NCBI GenBank assembly: GCA_017622575.1
Contig: JAGAQU010000103.1
Location: 18,083 to 82,082 of the forward strand
DNA length: 64,000 nucleotides
Direction: 5' to 3'
Source: Lachnospiraceae bacterium
Lineage (GTDB): Bacteria; Bacillota; Clostridia; Lachnospirales; Lachnospiraceae
A program made the position numbers and the translations under genes. How positions within the stretch are numbered: the stretch's first letter is position 1; every line of letters starts with the position of its first letter. This document shows, piece by piece, positions 31,656-41,458 of this stretch. The notes beneath the pieces are model-generated. The model searched no databases and was not told the origin of the DNA. It saw only the letters and a program-made list of their open reading frames with translations.

Positions 31656-34600
31656 TTATGCAGTTGCTTCCTTTTCCTGCTGGGCTTTCAGATTTTTCTG
31701 TGCAGTGGAGAGCATCAGCTTGATGCGGTTCAGCTGGTTAACCTCGCTGGCACCCGGATCATAATCGATGGCAACGATATTGCTTAACGGGTATTGCCTG
31801 CGAAGCTCTTTGATAACACCCTTGCCCACCACATGGTTGGGAAGACAGCCAAAAGGCTGGGTACATACGATGTTATTCACACCGCTGTGGATCAGCTCCA
31901 CCATTTCACCGGTCAGAAACCATCCTTCACCGGTCTGGTTGCCGATGGAGACAATCGTTTTGGCGTATTCCACAGTCTGATAGATCCGTACGGGTGGCGT
32001 AAAGTTTTTGCTCTTTTCAAATGCTTTTCTGGCACTGCCGCGCAAGAATTCAAGGGCATCGATGCCGAGCTTTGAGATGAGAGCAGCCTTTTTGCTCATA
32101 CCAAGATGGTCAGCCTTGTAAATCTGGTTGTAGAAGCAGTAGAGCATGAAATCAAGTAAGTCGGGAACCACAGCTTCAGCACCTTCCGATTCCAGCAATT
32201 CTACCAGATGGTTGTTTGCGGCAGGTGCGAACTTGACAAGAATCTCGCCGACGATACCAACTCTTGGCTTTACTTCACCGGTAACCGGAATCGCATCAAA
32301 ATCGGCAATCATCTGACGGCACATTTTGCGGAATTTGAAAAAGCTCATATGCTTCGCCGAAACAAATTCCTGACAGCGTTTCAGCCATTTCTGATGAACA
32401 GCCTCCACACTTCCTTTTTCCTTTTCATAAGGGCGCATACGGTAGACACAACGCATGAAGATATCGCCGAATACGGCGCCGTAGGCAGCTCTCATTAAAA
32501 GCTCTGCGTTCAGGTGAAAGCCGGGATTGCTTTCGATCCCTGCCATATTTAAGGAAATAACGGGAACCTGTGGCATGCCTGCTTTTTCCAAAGCTCTGCG
32601 GATAAATCCAACATAGTTGGTAGCACGGCAGCCGCCACCTGTCTGCGTCATGATAACAGCAACCTTATTCAGATCATATTTGCCGGATAAAAGGGCATCC
32701 ATGATCTGGCCGACTACCATGAGAGAAGGGTAGCAGGCATCATTGTTGACGTATTTAAGCCCCACATCCACCGCATGCTTGTTGTCATTTGGCAAAACCT
32801 CAAAGTTGTAGCCACAGGCATTGAAAGCAGGTTCTAAGACATCAAAATGGATCGGAGACATCTGGGGGCACAAAATGGTGTAGTTCTTACGCATTTCTTC
32901 TGTAAAGACAACCTTGTGGATGGCAGAGGAACGAATGGTGCGTTCCTTATGCTTCTGTTCCCTGACACGTATTGCGGACAGGAGGGAGCGGATACGAATC
33001 CTGGCAGCGCCGAGGTTATTGACCTCATCGATTTTCAGACAGGTATAAATCTTGTCTGAGCCGGAGAGAATATCGTTTACCTGATCTGTTGTAACAGCAT
33101 CCAGACCGCAGCCGAAGGAGTTCAGCTGAATCAGATCCAGGTTATCCACTGTCTTGACATAGCTTGCAGCGGCATAGAGTCTGGAGTGATACATCCACTG
33201 GTCGGATACGATAAGAGGACGTTCCGGTTTCGCAAGGTGGGAAACGGAATCCTCAGTAAGGACAGCGATACCGTAGGAATTGATCAGCTCCGGAATACCG
33301 TGGTTGATCTCGGGATCAATATGGTAAGGACGTCCGGCAAGAACAATGCCCCGTCCGCCGGTTTCTTTCAGATATGTAAGAACCTCTTCCCCTTTCTTTT
33401 GCATATCCTTTCTGGCGTTTGCCAGTTCTTTCCAGGCCTCATGAACGGCAGCGATGATTTCCTCTGTATTGATTTCTTTAAATTCCGCTGTCAGTGCGTC
33501 ACAGATTGTCTTTTCATCCCGGAAGGACATAAAGGGATTGCGCAGGCGCATCTGACCGCTGGTGATCTCTTCTACGTTGTTTTTGATGTTTTCCGAGTAG
33601 GAAGTTACAATAGGACAGTTGTAATGGTTGTTGGCTTCCGGGGACTCGTTGCGCTCATAAAAGAGGGCGGGATAAAAAATAAAGTCAACCTTCTGGTCGA
33701 TCAGCCATTTCACATGGCCGTGAGCCAGCTTGGCGGGATAACATTCCGATTCACTGGGAATGGATTCGATGCCAAGCTCATAAATCTTACGGTTGGAAAC
33801 AGGAGATAATACAACCTGATAGCCAAGCTTTGTAAAAAAGGTAAACCAGAAGGGATAGTTTTCATACATGTTGAGAACACGGGGAATACCGACACGTCCT
33901 CTTTTCGCCTCGTCTGCAGGAAGGGGCTCATAGTCGAAGATCCGCTTCAGCTTATAATCAAAAAGATTGGGAACTCCGTTTTCATTTTTCTGTTTTCCTA
34001 AGCCCCGCTCACAACGGTTCCCGGATATATACTGGCGTCCTCCGGTGAATTTGTTGATGGTGAGACGACAGTTATTGGTACAGCCTTTACATTTGGCCAT
34101 GCTTGTCTCAAATTGCAGGGTATTGATCTTTTCAATGGGCAGCATGGTTGTCTCATAGCCTTCGCTGTATCGCTCTCTTGCAATCAGAGCGGCACCGAAT
34201 GCACCCATGATACCCGCAATATCCGGCCGGATCGCTTTGCAGTCCGCAATTTTTTCAAAGCTTCTAAGAACAGCATCATTATAGAAAGTACCGCCCTGTA
34301 CAACAATATTTTTGCCGAGCTCAGAGGCACTGGAAACCTTGATTACCTTAAAGAGCGCATTTTTGATAACGGAATAGGCAAGTCCCGCAGAGATGTCGGA
34401 CACGGAAGCACCTTCCTTCTGCGCCTGCTTTACCTTGGAGTTCATAAATACGGTACAGCGTGTTCCCAGGTCGATGGGATGTTCAGCAAAAAGCGCAGTA
34501 TGGGCAAAATCCTCCACACTGTAGTTCAAGGATTTTGCAAAGGTTTCGATAAAGGAGCCACAGCCTGATGAACATGCCTCGTTGAGCTGTACACTGTCGA

Positions 34601-35909
34601 CAGTCTGATTTTTGATCTTGATACACTTCATATCCTGTCCGCCGATATCCAGAATGCAGTCCACATCCGGATTAAAGAAGGCGGCAGCATAGTAGTGAGC
34701 AACTGTTTCCACCTCGCCGTCGTCAAGCAGAAAAGCAGCCTTTAACAGTGCTTCCCCGTAACCGGTGGAACAGGAGCGGACGATTTTGGCACCTTCCGGG
34801 AGCAGACTGTAGATTTCCTTGATGGAACGGATCGCTGTTTTTAAAGGACTTCCGTCATTGCTGCTGTAGAAAGAGTAGAGAAGAGAGCCGTCCTCGGAAA
34901 CCAGGGCAATCTTGGTGGTGGTGCTTCCTGCATCGATGCCAAGATAACAATTGCCCTTATAGGTAGCAAGATCTGCGGTGGCAATGTGATGTCTGGAATG
35001 TCTCACCTTGAATTCTTCGTATTCTGTTTCGGAAGCAAAAAGAGGTTCCATACGTTCCACTTCAAATTCCATCTTGATATCGGAAGAGAGCTTGCCTACC
35101 ATTTCTTCCATGGTATAAAAAACTTCTTCCTTGGCGTTCAGCGCGGAACCGATGGCTGCAAACAGGTGGGAGTTGTCAAGTTCAATGGTATGCTCCTCAT
35201 CCAGCTTGAGTGTTCTGATAAAGGCAGCCTTAAGCTCTGACAAAAAGTGTAAGGGACCGCCTAAGAAGGCAACATGTCCGCGGATCGGTTTTCCGCAGGC
35301 AAGGCCACTGATGGTCTGATTCACAACTGCCTGAAAAATGGAGGCAGAAAGATCTTCCTTGGTGGCACCCTCATTGATCAGAGGCTGAATATCGGATTTT
35401 GCGAAAACACCGCATCTGGCAGCAATCGTATAGAGAGAATGGTAATCCTTTGCGTATTCGTTTAAGCCTGCCGCATCTGTCTGGAGAAGAGAGGCCATCT
35501 GATCGATAAAGGAGCCTGTACCGCCGGCGCAGATACCGTTCATACGCTGCTCTACATTACCGCCCTCAAAATAGATGATCTTTGCGTCCTCACCCCCAAG
35601 CTCGATGGCGACATCAGTCTTGGGAGCCAGCTCCTTTAAGGAGGTGGCAACCGCAATAACCTCCTGCACAAAGGGAACGCCCAAATGGTTGGCAAGAGTG
35701 AGCCCGCCGCTTCCTGTGATCATAGGGTGCAGTGTGATATTTCCAAGCTTCTTGTAGGCATCCTCAAGCAAAGAGGAAAGAGTTTCCCTGATATTGGCAT
35801 AGTGGCGTTTGTAGTCGGAAAAGAGAATATGATGTGCATCATCCAGGATGGCAATTTTTACCGTAGTGGAACCGATGTCAATTCCCAGTGTATAATGCTT
35901 GTTATCCAT
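31656..35909 (-). CDS. Fused acyl-CoA dehydratase activase-like iron-sulfur ATPase (BadF/BadG, DUF2229)
   Basis: A 1417-residue protein with two ASKHA activase domains in tandem (about 5-260 and 322-580), each with a phosphate loop ([20 protein letters not shown]) and two Cys matching the cluster ligands of dehydratase activators (C127, C166; C446, C485 by my count). A CxxCxxxC motif follows (C607, C610, C614), then a DUF2229 region (about 655-850) and a COG3581-like C-terminal part. Classic activators are homodimers sharing one [4Fe-4S] cluster that pass electrons at ATP cost; here both halves are in one chain and fused to the likely acceptor. Substrate unknown. ATG 35909 has AAGGCGG upstream, and a minus-strand promoter lies at 35994-36022. 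Confidence 0.88.
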   Translation of the reverse strand: MDNKHYTLGIDIGSTTVKIAILDDAHHILFSDYKRHYANIRETLSSLLEDAYKKLGNITLHPMITGSGGLTLANHLGVPFVQEVIAVATSLKELAPKTDVAIELGGEDAKIIYFEGGNVEQRMNGICAGGTGSFIDQMASLLQTDAAGLNEYAKDYHSLYTIAARCGVFAKSDIQPLINEGATKEDLSASIFQAVVNQTISGLACGKPIRGHVAFLGGPLHFLSELKAAFIRTLKLDEEHTIELDNSHLFAAIGSALNAKEEVFYTMEEMVGKLSSDIKMEFEVERMEPLFASETEYEEFKVRHSRHHIATADLATYKGNCYLGIDAGSTTTKIALVSEDGSLLYSFYSSNDGSPLKTAIRSIKEIYSLLPEGAKIVRSCSTGYGEALLKAAFLLDDGEVETVAHYYAAAFFNPDVDCILDIGGQDMKCIKIKNQTVDSVQLNEACSSGCGSFIETFAKSLNYSVEDFAHTALFAEHPIDLGTRCTVFMNSKVKQAQKEGASVSDISAGLAYSVIKNALFKVIKVSSASELGKNIVVQGGTFYNDAVLRSFEKIADCKAIRPDIAGIMGAFGAALIARERYSEGYETTMLPIEKINTLQFETSMAKCKGCTNNCRLTINKFTGGRQYISGNRCERGLGKQKNENGVPNLFDYKLKRIFDYEPLPADEAKRGRVGIPRVLNMYENYPFWFTFFTKLGYQVVLSPVSNRKIYELGIESIPSESECYPAKLAHGHVKWLIDQKVDFIFYPALFYERNESPEANNHYNCPIVTSYSENIKNNVEEITSGQMRLRNPFMSFRDEKTICDALTAEFKEINTEEIIAAVHEAWKELANARKDMQKKGEEVLTYLKETGGRGIVLAGRPYHIDPEINHGIPELINSYGIAVLTEDSVSHLAKPERPLIVSDQWMYHSRLYAAASYVKTVDNLDLIQLNSFGCGLDAVTTDQVNDILSGSDKIYTCLKIDEVNNLGAARIRIRSLLSAIRVREQKHKERTIRSSAIHKVVFTEEMRKNYTILCPQMSPIHFDVLEPAFNACGYNFEVLPNDNKHAVDVGLKYVNNDACYPSLMVVGQIMDALLSGKYDLNKVAVIMTQTGGGCRATNYVGFIRRALEKAGMPQVPVISLNMAGIESNPGFHLNAELLMRAAYGAVFGDIFMRCVYRMRPYEKEKGSVEAVHQKWLKRCQEFVSAKHMSFFKFRKMCRQMIADFDAIPVTGEVKPRVGIVGEILVKFAPAANNHLVELLESEGAEAVVPDLLDFMLYCFYNQIYKADHLGMSKKAALISKLGIDALEFLRGSARKAFEKSKNFTPPVRIYQTVEYAKTIVSIGNQTGEGWFLTGEMVELIHSGVNNIVCTQPFGCLPNHVVGKGVIKELRRQYPLSNIVAIDYDPGASEVNQLNRIKLMLSTAQKNLKAQQEKEATA

Positions 35910-35966
35910 GAAATAACCGCCTTTCTTTTAATTGCGCTGTAAAGAGTTCTTTCTTATTAATAATGA

Positions 35967-35984
35967 TGTCGTGTTAAACCGACA
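35967..35984 (-). promoter_or_regulatory. Candidate operator of the activase gene
   Basis: The palindrome TGTCG-NN-TTAA-NN-CGACA (35967-35984) lies just downstream of the predicted transcription start on the minus strand. A further CGACAC half site is at 36000-36005. I do not recognise the regulator. Confidence 0.5.
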
Positions 35985-35993
35985 CATTTAGTT

Positions 35994-36022
35994 ATTATAC
36001 GACACTCATATGCAAATTGCAA
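35994..36022 (-). promoter_or_regulatory. Promoter of the activase gene
   Basis: Minus-strand -35 TTGCAA (36017-36022), 17-base spacer, consensus TATAAT (35994-35999). Confidence 0.7.
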
Positions 36023-36084
36023 CGCACGAAAATAAACAATCTGTTAAGAAAAAATAGTGTGTTTCTTAAATTTTTTTTGGCAAG

Positions 36085-36113
36085 TTTACAATTTATTACA
36101 GGAATGGTAGAAT
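36085..36113 (+). promoter_or_regulatory. Promoter of the rhomboid-like gene unit
   Basis: TTTACA (36085-36090), 17-base spacer, TAGAAT (36108-36113); divergent from the activase promoter. Confidence 0.7.
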
Positions 36114-36141
36114 CATAATATTGAAATGGAGGAAGCTTTCT

Positions 36142-37041
36142 ATGAAACCTATGAGCAATTTTGAAAAAAAATTCGGTAAATACGCCATAAAAAATATATC
36201 ATTGGTGCTGATCCTGTTTTACGCATGCGGATATCTGATCAATTGGATCAATCCCATCATGTTTAATTACCTGACCTTAAATCCCTATGCAATCCTTTTT
36301 AAGGGGCAGATTTGGAGACTGATTACATGGCTGATCATTCCACCGGAAAATTTCAGCTTTTTTACCCTGATCATGCTTTATTTTTATTATTCCATCGGAA
36401 CCACACTGGAACGGACCTGGGGAACCTACAGGTATAACCTTTATCTTTTCCTTGGTATTATTTTTACGGCTGTGGGTGCGTTTGCCATGATGGGCTTTGT
36501 CTATCTTTTCCAGAGAGACATTCTGTTTGCCATGGGAGCGGAAAACTATTTTGCGGTTTTGTCAACCATGTTCAGTACTTATTATGTGAACATGTCCATA
36601 TTCCTGGCTTTTGCAGCGACGTTCCCGGATATGCAGGTGCTTTTATTCTTCTTTATTCCTATCAAGGTAAAAATTCTGGGAATCATTTATGGAGTTCTGC
36701 TAGTTTATGAATTTATTGCAGGTGTCGGCAACAAATATTTAAATGCAGCCAACCGTTTTGTGATCGGCGCTTCGCTGCTGAACTTTATCGTATTTTTCCT
36801 GACCAGCAGAAATATGATCCATATGTCGCCTAAGCAGGTAAAGAGAAGACAGGAATTCAAGAGAGAAGTGAAGCAGTCTGCAAAGATCACAAGACATAAA
36901 TGTGCCATCTGTGGCAGAACGGAGGAAACCAATCCGGAACTGGAATTCCGTTTCTGTTCCAAGTGTGACGGAAATTACGAGTATTGTCAGGATCATCTGT
37001 TTACTCATGTACATGTAAAATATCAGGGAGATCATAAATAA
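36142..37041 (+). CDS. Rhomboid/derlin-like membrane protein with C-terminal zinc motif
   Basis: A 299-residue protein with about six membrane helices (residues 15-225) arranged as in rhomboid or derlin proteins, including the short PPENFSFFTLIM loop and a WGTYRYN segment. I see no GxSG serine and no matching helix-6 His, so it is probably not a protease. The cytoplasmic tail carries CAICG, FCSKC and CQDHLFTHVH, a likely zinc-binding treble-clef-like module. ATG 36142 has GGAGG nine bases upstream; an in-frame TTG at 36121 is rejected. The stop is directly followed by the ATG of the sigma-like gene, so the two are tightly coupled. Function unknown; a membrane scaffold or sensor is possible. 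Confidence 0.75.
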   Translation: MKPMSNFEKKFGKYAIKNISLVLILFYACGYLINWINPIMFNYLTLNPYAILFKGQIWRLITWLIIPPENFSFFTLIMLYFYYSIGTTLERTWGTYRYNLYLFLGIIFTAVGAFAMMGFVYLFQRDILFAMGAENYFAVLSTMFSTYYVNMSIFLAFAATFPDMQVLLFFFIPIKVKILGIIYGVLLVYEFIAGVGNKYLNAANRFVIGASLLNFIVFFLTSRNMIHMSPKQVKRRQEFKREVKQSAKITRHKCAICGRTEETNPELEFRFCSKCDGNYEYCQDHLFTHVHVKYQGDHK

Positions 37042-37788
37042 ATGGAAGCAAGTCAGGAAGTATTATTTGCAAAAACCTTAGAACAGATAAGAAAGCAGGC
37101 AAAGGAGCAGGGAAACTGCATTGAGAGAGAGCAGGTGGAGCAGGCGTTTGTCTCGCTTTCCCTTTCAAAGGAGCAGCTTGATCTTGTCTTTGATTATCTG
37201 GAAAAGCATAAGATCGGCATTGGTGAGCCGGTAGATCCGGATGAATACCTTTCGGAAGAAGAAATAAACTATCTCGAAGAGTATCAAAAGGAGCTTGCCC
37301 TTCTTGAAAAGGTAAGTGAAGGGGAGAAGGAAGCCATTACGTTATCTGCCATGGCGGGCGAAGCGCAGGCGCAGAAGAAACTCATTAATATCTATCTTCC
37401 CCAGGTAGTGGAAATCGCAAAGCTTTATTCCGGGCAGGGTGTTTTTCTGGAGGATCTGATCGGGGAAGGCAATGTGGCTCTTACCATAGGTGTGACCATG
37501 CTTGGCTGCCTGGAGCACGCAAAGGAAGCGGAGGGCATGCTGGGCAAGATGATCATGGATGCCATGGAAGATTATATCAATGAAAACATGGCAGAGGAAG
37601 ACAAGGACAAGAAGGTTTTAAGTAAAGTAAAAAAGGTCTCAAGGAAGGCAAAAGAACTTTCCGAGGAACTTAGAAGAAAAGTGACGGTGGAAGAGCTCTC
37701 TGCAGAGACGGGCATGTCAGAAAACGCCATCAGAGAGGCGATGCAGCTCAGCGGTTATACGATTGAAGAAATAGAAAATCCCTCCTGA
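37042..37788 (+). CDS. Truncated sigma-70-like protein
   Basis: A 248-residue acidic protein. The N-terminal 75 residues resemble sigma region 1.1 (FAKTLEQIRKQAKEQG ... VFDYLEKHKIGI). The middle resembles regions 1.2 to 2.2 (AQKKLINIYLPQVVEIAKLY, FLEDLIGEGNVALTIGV), and the end resembles region 3 (RRKVTVEELSAETGMSENAI). The DNA-contacting regions 2.4 and 4 cannot be recognised, so it is unlikely to be a normal sigma factor; it might bind core polymerase as an antagonist. The ATG follows the upstream stop without a gap. Coupling to a rhomboid-like zinc protein is unusual. Assignment by motif only. Confidence 0.65.
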   Translation: MEASQEVLFAKTLEQIRKQAKEQGNCIEREQVEQAFVSLSLSKEQLDLVFDYLEKHKIGIGEPVDPDEYLSEEEINYLEEYQKELALLEKVSEGEKEAITLSAMAGEAQAQKKLINIYLPQVVEIAKLYSGQGVFLEDLIGEGNVALTIGVTMLGCLEHAKEAEGMLGKMIMDAMEDYINENMAEEDKDKKVLSKVKKVSRKAKELSEELRRKVTVEELSAETGMSENAIREAMQLSGYTIEEIENPS

Positions 37789-37816
37789 TATTTCAGGATG
37801 TATTTGGAGAGAAAAG

Positions 37817-38257
37817 ATGTCAGAAGAAAAGACAGCACAATTGCAGGATAACGATTTTAAATATGTGATGATGGATACGGGAAATATCTATCTGGGAGCC
37901 CGCTTTACCTTTGGTGAGCTTTTGGAACAGGAGATGGTTCCGTTTAAATTAAAAACCATCATCAGACGGTATTTTCTTCCGGAAACAACAGAGGATACCT
38001 CTCTGGAGAGCCAGTTCTATTATCTGGAGAAGGGAACGATTCTCTACGATACCTTTAAGCAGCTTCGTATTAAGGTAAAAGTAAATGTACAGGCGGAAAA
38101 GAAGTCTTTTTTTGGTAAAACGACTTGTAAATATGAGGAGAAGATTATGAGCCTGGATGAGCTGACAGACTGTAATCTTGCCAGGAAAAAGGCGTCAGGG
38201 ATGATTATTCGTGAAATTATCATCTCCAAACTTGGCCTCATGACCTTTAGTGTATGA
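37817..38257 (+). CDS. Conserved small protein of unknown function
   Basis: A 146-residue cytoplasmic protein, no signal or membrane segment, mixed charge. Features: YVMMDTGNIYLGARFTFGEL near the start and a C-terminal stretch KASGMIIREIIISKLG. I do not recognise the family. It starts 28 bases after the sigma-like gene behind GGAGAG and is probably the last gene of that unit; the next gene has its own promoter at 38293. Good codon structure and a clear ribosome binding site support a real gene. Confidence 0.75.
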   Translation: MSEEKTAQLQDNDFKYVMMDTGNIYLGARFTFGELLEQEMVPFKLKTIIRRYFLPETTEDTSLESQFYYLEKGTILYDTFKQLRIKVKVNVQAEKKSFFGKTTCKYEEKIMSLDELTDCNLARKKASGMIIREIIISKLGLMTFSV

Positions 38258-38292
38258 TTTTTGAATTTTTTGAAATAATTTGAAAAATTTAC

Positions 38293-38321
38293 TTGCATAA
38301 ATAGATTTTATTTGCTATACT
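38293..38321 (+). promoter_or_regulatory. Promoter of the M16C peptidase leader
   Basis: TTGCAT (38293-38298), 17-base spacer, TATACT (38316-38321). Transcription would start near 38328. Confidence 0.7.
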
Positions 38322-38327
38322 CTATTC

Positions 38328-38408
38328 AACATCAAGCGGACGGGTTAAGGAAAGATAATTGAATGTCCGATTTGATTATTACTCTCGGTAAAATTCCCCT
38401 TTTACACT
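38328..38408 (+). promoter_or_regulatory. Structured leader upstream of the M16C peptidase gene
   Basis: Between the promoter and the terminator two stems can form: CGGAC/GTCCG (38337-38341 with 38365-38369) and GTAAAA/TTTTAC (38388-38393 with 38400-38405). The second can be extended by CTC/GAG into the 5' arm of the terminator, which could make it an anti-terminator. It matches no riboswitch class I know. Not long enough for a T-box. Confidence 0.45.
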
Positions 38409-38442
38409 GAGCGGGCAGAACTTCGTTTTTGCTCGCTCTTTT
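38409..38442 (+). terminator. Intrinsic terminator inside the M16C peptidase leader
   Basis: A 12-bp stem (38409-38420 with 38427-38438, two G-T pairs) closed by CTTCGT, followed by TTTTATATT. It lies 66 bases before the start codon and after the promoter, so it may act as an attenuator. Confidence 0.75.
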
Positions 38443-38507
38443 ATATTATAACGCATCAGCAGGAAAACAAGCGACGCGAAGCGGCATTTGTTTGGAAAGG
38501 AACAAAT

Positions 38508-41435
38508 ATGAGCAATCAAATTCAAAACTTATCGGCATACGAAATCATAGAGAAGAGAACCATTTCCGATTTAAATTCGGAAGGCTACATTCTGAAGCAC
38601 AAAAAGACAGGAGCCCACGTAACGCTTCTGTTAAATGATGATGAAAACAAGGTCTTCTATATCGGCTTCCGTACACCCCCTGCGGACAGTACCGGAGTAG
38701 CCCATATTCTGGAGCATTCCGTCCTCTGCGGTTCTAAGAATTTCCCGGTGAAGGATCCTTTCATTGAACTGGCAAAGGGTTCTCTGAATACCTTCTTAAA
38801 TGCCATGACTTACCCAGACAAGACCGTATATCCGGTGGCAAGCTGCAATGACAAGGATTTTAAGAATCTGGTCCATGTCTATCTCGATGCGGTATTTTAT
38901 CCTAATATTTATAAAGAGGACAAGATTTTCAGACAGGAAGGCTGGCACTATGAGCTGGAGGATGAAAAGGACGATCTGACCATCAACGGAGTCGTCTATA
39001 ATGAGATGAAAGGAGCCTTTTCCTCTCCCGATGATGTGGTGGAGAGAGAAATCATGAATTCTCTTTACCCGGACATCACTTACGGTCTGGAATCAGGCGG
39101 TGATCCGGATGTGCTCCCAGAGCTTACCTACGAAGAATTCCTTTCCTTCCACGGAAAATATTATCACCCTTCCAACAGTTACATTTATCTCTACGGTAAT
39201 CTGGATGCGGAAGAGTATCTGACTTTCCTGGATGAGAATTATCTGAATGATTATGAAGCTCTTGCTGTCGATTCGGAGATCGGAAAGCAGACAGCTTTTA
39301 CAGCTCCCAGAGAGCTTACAAAGGAATACTCCATTATGGAGGATGAGTCTGTCAGAGAGAATACTTATCTGACCTATAATGTTTCCATGGGGTCCAGCCT
39401 TGATAAAAAGCTGTATATCGCTATGGATATTCTGGATTATGTGCTTTGTTCGGCACCCGGTGCGCCGGTAAAGCAGGCACTGATCGATGCGGGAATCGGC
39501 AAGGATGTGTACAGCACCCTTGAAAACGGTATTTACCAGCCCTATTTCAGCATTGTGGCAAAGAATGCCGATATGGAGCAGAAAGAACAGTTTGTCGCTA
39601 TCATTGAGGATGAACTTAAGAAGCTATCTGAGAATGGTCTTGATAAAAAGGCTTTAAAGGCTGCTGTCAATTATTTTGAATTTAAATATCGGGAAGGAGA
39701 CTTTGGTTCCTATCCAAAAGGATTGATGCTGGGGCTTCAGGCACTGGACAGCTGGCTTTATGATGAGAGTGCGCCTTTTATGCATATCGAAGCGAATGAT
39801 ACCTATAGACAGCTTCGTGATGATATAGAGACCGGTTATTATGAAGATCTGATTTCTTCCATGATTCTTGTAAACCCTCACAAGACGATCATGACCGTGA
39901 AACCGGTACAGGGACTGACCACGAAGAAAGACATGCTGCTTCATGATAAGCTGCAGGCCCACAAAGCTTCCTTAAGCGAAGCCGAAATCAGGAAAATTGT
40001 GGAGGAGACCAAAGCACTTCGAGCTTATCAGGAAGAGCCCAGCTCCAAGGAGGCGCTGGCGACCATACCTCTTCTGACAAGAGAGGATATGAAGAAAGAG
40101 GCCACACCCTATGTCAACGAGGAGAAAAAGGTTTCGGATACCACCTTGCTCGTTCATGATATATTCACCAACGGAATCGGATATCTCAATCTTGTATTCG
40201 ATCTTGGCAAAGTGCCGGCAAAGCTGTTCCCTTATGTGGGAATCCTTAAGTCTGTACTGATGATGGTGAATACATCATCGCACAGCTACGGAGAACTGTT
40301 TAACGAGGTCAATATTTATACCGGAGGAATCCGATTTGTGGTAAACACTTATACAAATGCGGATTGCCTTTCCGAATGTAAAGCAACCCTGGAGGTGAAA
40401 GCCAAGGTGCTTTACGAGAACAGAGATAAAGCGCTGCAGCTGATGAAAGAGATTATTCTCACTTCTGATTTTGAGGACGAAAAGCGTCTTCATGAGATGA
40501 TTGCCGAGGTAAAATCAAGAATGCAGGCAACCATGACGAGTGCGGGCCATTCCCTTGCCGCCATCCGGGCTATGGCTTATTTTTCAAATTCGGCGGCTAT
40601 TTCGGAGCAGATAAGCGGCATTCCCCAGTACCGGCTTCTGGAAGATCTGGATGAGAATTTTGAAGCGAAAAAGGAAGAGCTGAAACAGAATCTGCAGGAG
40701 CTTGTAAAGTGCATTTTCAGGCCGGAAAATCTTTTGTTTGATTATACGGGAACCAAGGAAGGCCTTGCAGGCATAGAAGAGCAGATAGAAGCTTTGAAGA
40801 GATCGCTTTTCACAGAGAAAGTGGAAGGTACACCTTTCGTGCCGGAGCTTACCGTGAAGAATGAGGGCTTTATGACAGCCGGACAGATCCAGTATGTGTG
40901 CCGTGCAGGAAACTTTATTCAGAAGGGACTTCCCTATACGGGTGCTTTGAAGGTTCTTAAGGTTATGATGGGATACGAATACCTCTGGAATCAGGTTCGT
41001 GTCAAGGGTGGCGCTTACGGTTGCATGAGCAATTTTGGCAAAAACGGAGATGCTTATTTTGTATCCTACCGTGATCCCAATCTGGAGAAAACCGTGGAGG
41101 TATACAGACAGGCAGCGAATTACGTAAAGAATTATGATGCCGATGAGCGTACGGTAACCCAGTTTATCATCGGCGCTGTCAGTGAACTTGATGTACCTAT
41201 GACACCGCAGACAAAAGGCAGCTATTCACTTGGAGGCTATCTGACAAAGCTTCCCATGGAAAGACTGCAGAAGGAAAGAGATGAACTCCTTTCCACCACT
41301 GCCGAAACGCTGAAAGGGCTGTACCGCTATATTGAAGCGTTTATGAGTGAGGAGTGCCTTTGTGTTGTGGGCAACGGAGATAAAATTAGGGAAAACAGCA
41401 AAATGTTTAAGACTGTGGAGCAGCTGTTTCACTAG
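38508..41435 (+). CDS. M16C family zinc metallopeptidase (presequence-protease-like)
   Basis: A 975-residue cytoplasmic peptidase. The inverted zinc motif HILEH (H66, E69, H70) lies in the first domain, followed by the SVLCGSKNFPVKDPF stretch typical of M16C enzymes such as PreP, Cym1 and falcilysin. The length matches: two halves of about 480 residues forming a closed chamber that degrades unstructured peptides. ATG 38508 has AAAGGA upstream. It is the first gene after a leader with a terminator (38409-38442), so its expression may be conditional. The following lipoprotein gene starts 23 bases later. Likely role: turnover of small peptides, perhaps cleaved signal peptides or imported oligopeptides. 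Confidence 0.93.
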   Translation: MSNQIQNLSAYEIIEKRTISDLNSEGYILKHKKTGAHVTLLLNDDENKVFYIGFRTPPADSTGVAHILEHSVLCGSKNFPVKDPFIELAKGSLNTFLNAMTYPDKTVYPVASCNDKDFKNLVHVYLDAVFYPNIYKEDKIFRQEGWHYELEDEKDDLTINGVVYNEMKGAFSSPDDVVEREIMNSLYPDITYGLESGGDPDVLPELTYEEFLSFHGKYYHPSNSYIYLYGNLDAEEYLTFLDENYLNDYEALAVDSEIGKQTAFTAPRELTKEYSIMEDESVRENTYLTYNVSMGSSLDKKLYIAMDILDYVLCSAPGAPVKQALIDAGIGKDVYSTLENGIYQPYFSIVAKNADMEQKEQFVAIIEDELKKLSENGLDKKALKAAVNYFEFKYREGDFGSYPKGLMLGLQALDSWLYDESAPFMHIEANDTYRQLRDDIETGYYEDLISSMILVNPHKTIMTVKPVQGLTTKKDMLLHDKLQAHKASLSEAEIRKIVEETKALRAYQEEPSSKEALATIPLLTREDMKKEATPYVNEEKKVSDTTLLVHDIFTNGIGYLNLVFDLGKVPAKLFPYVGILKSVLMMVNTSSHSYGELFNEVNIYTGGIRFVVNTYTNADCLSECKATLEVKAKVLYENRDKALQLMKEIILTSDFEDEKRLHEMIAEVKSRMQATMTSAGHSLAAIRAMAYFSNSAAISEQISGIPQYRLLEDLDENFEAKKEELKQNLQELVKCIFRPENLLFDYTGTKEGLAGIEEQIEALKRSLFTEKVEGTPFVPELTVKNEGFMTAGQIQYVCRAGNFIQKGLPYTGALKVLKVMMGYEYLWNQVRVKGGAYGCMSNFGKNGDAYFVSYRDPNLEKTVEVYRQAANYVKNYDADERTVTQFIIGAVSELDVPMTPQTKGSYSLGGYLTKLPMERLQKERDELLSTTAETLKGLYRYIEAFMSEECLCVVGNGDKIRENSKMFKTVEQLFH

Positions 41436-41458
41436 GGGATCGCAGGGAGGAAAAGAAA

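Noticed and set aside
36142..36820. Active rhomboid protease
   Set aside because: The GxSG serine motif and the helix-6 His were not found, so only a rhomboid-like fold is claimed.
38328..38408. Known riboswitch class (preQ1, ZTP, THF, fluoride, glycine, SAM)
   Set aside because: The core sequences of these classes as I remember them are not present; left as an unassigned leader.
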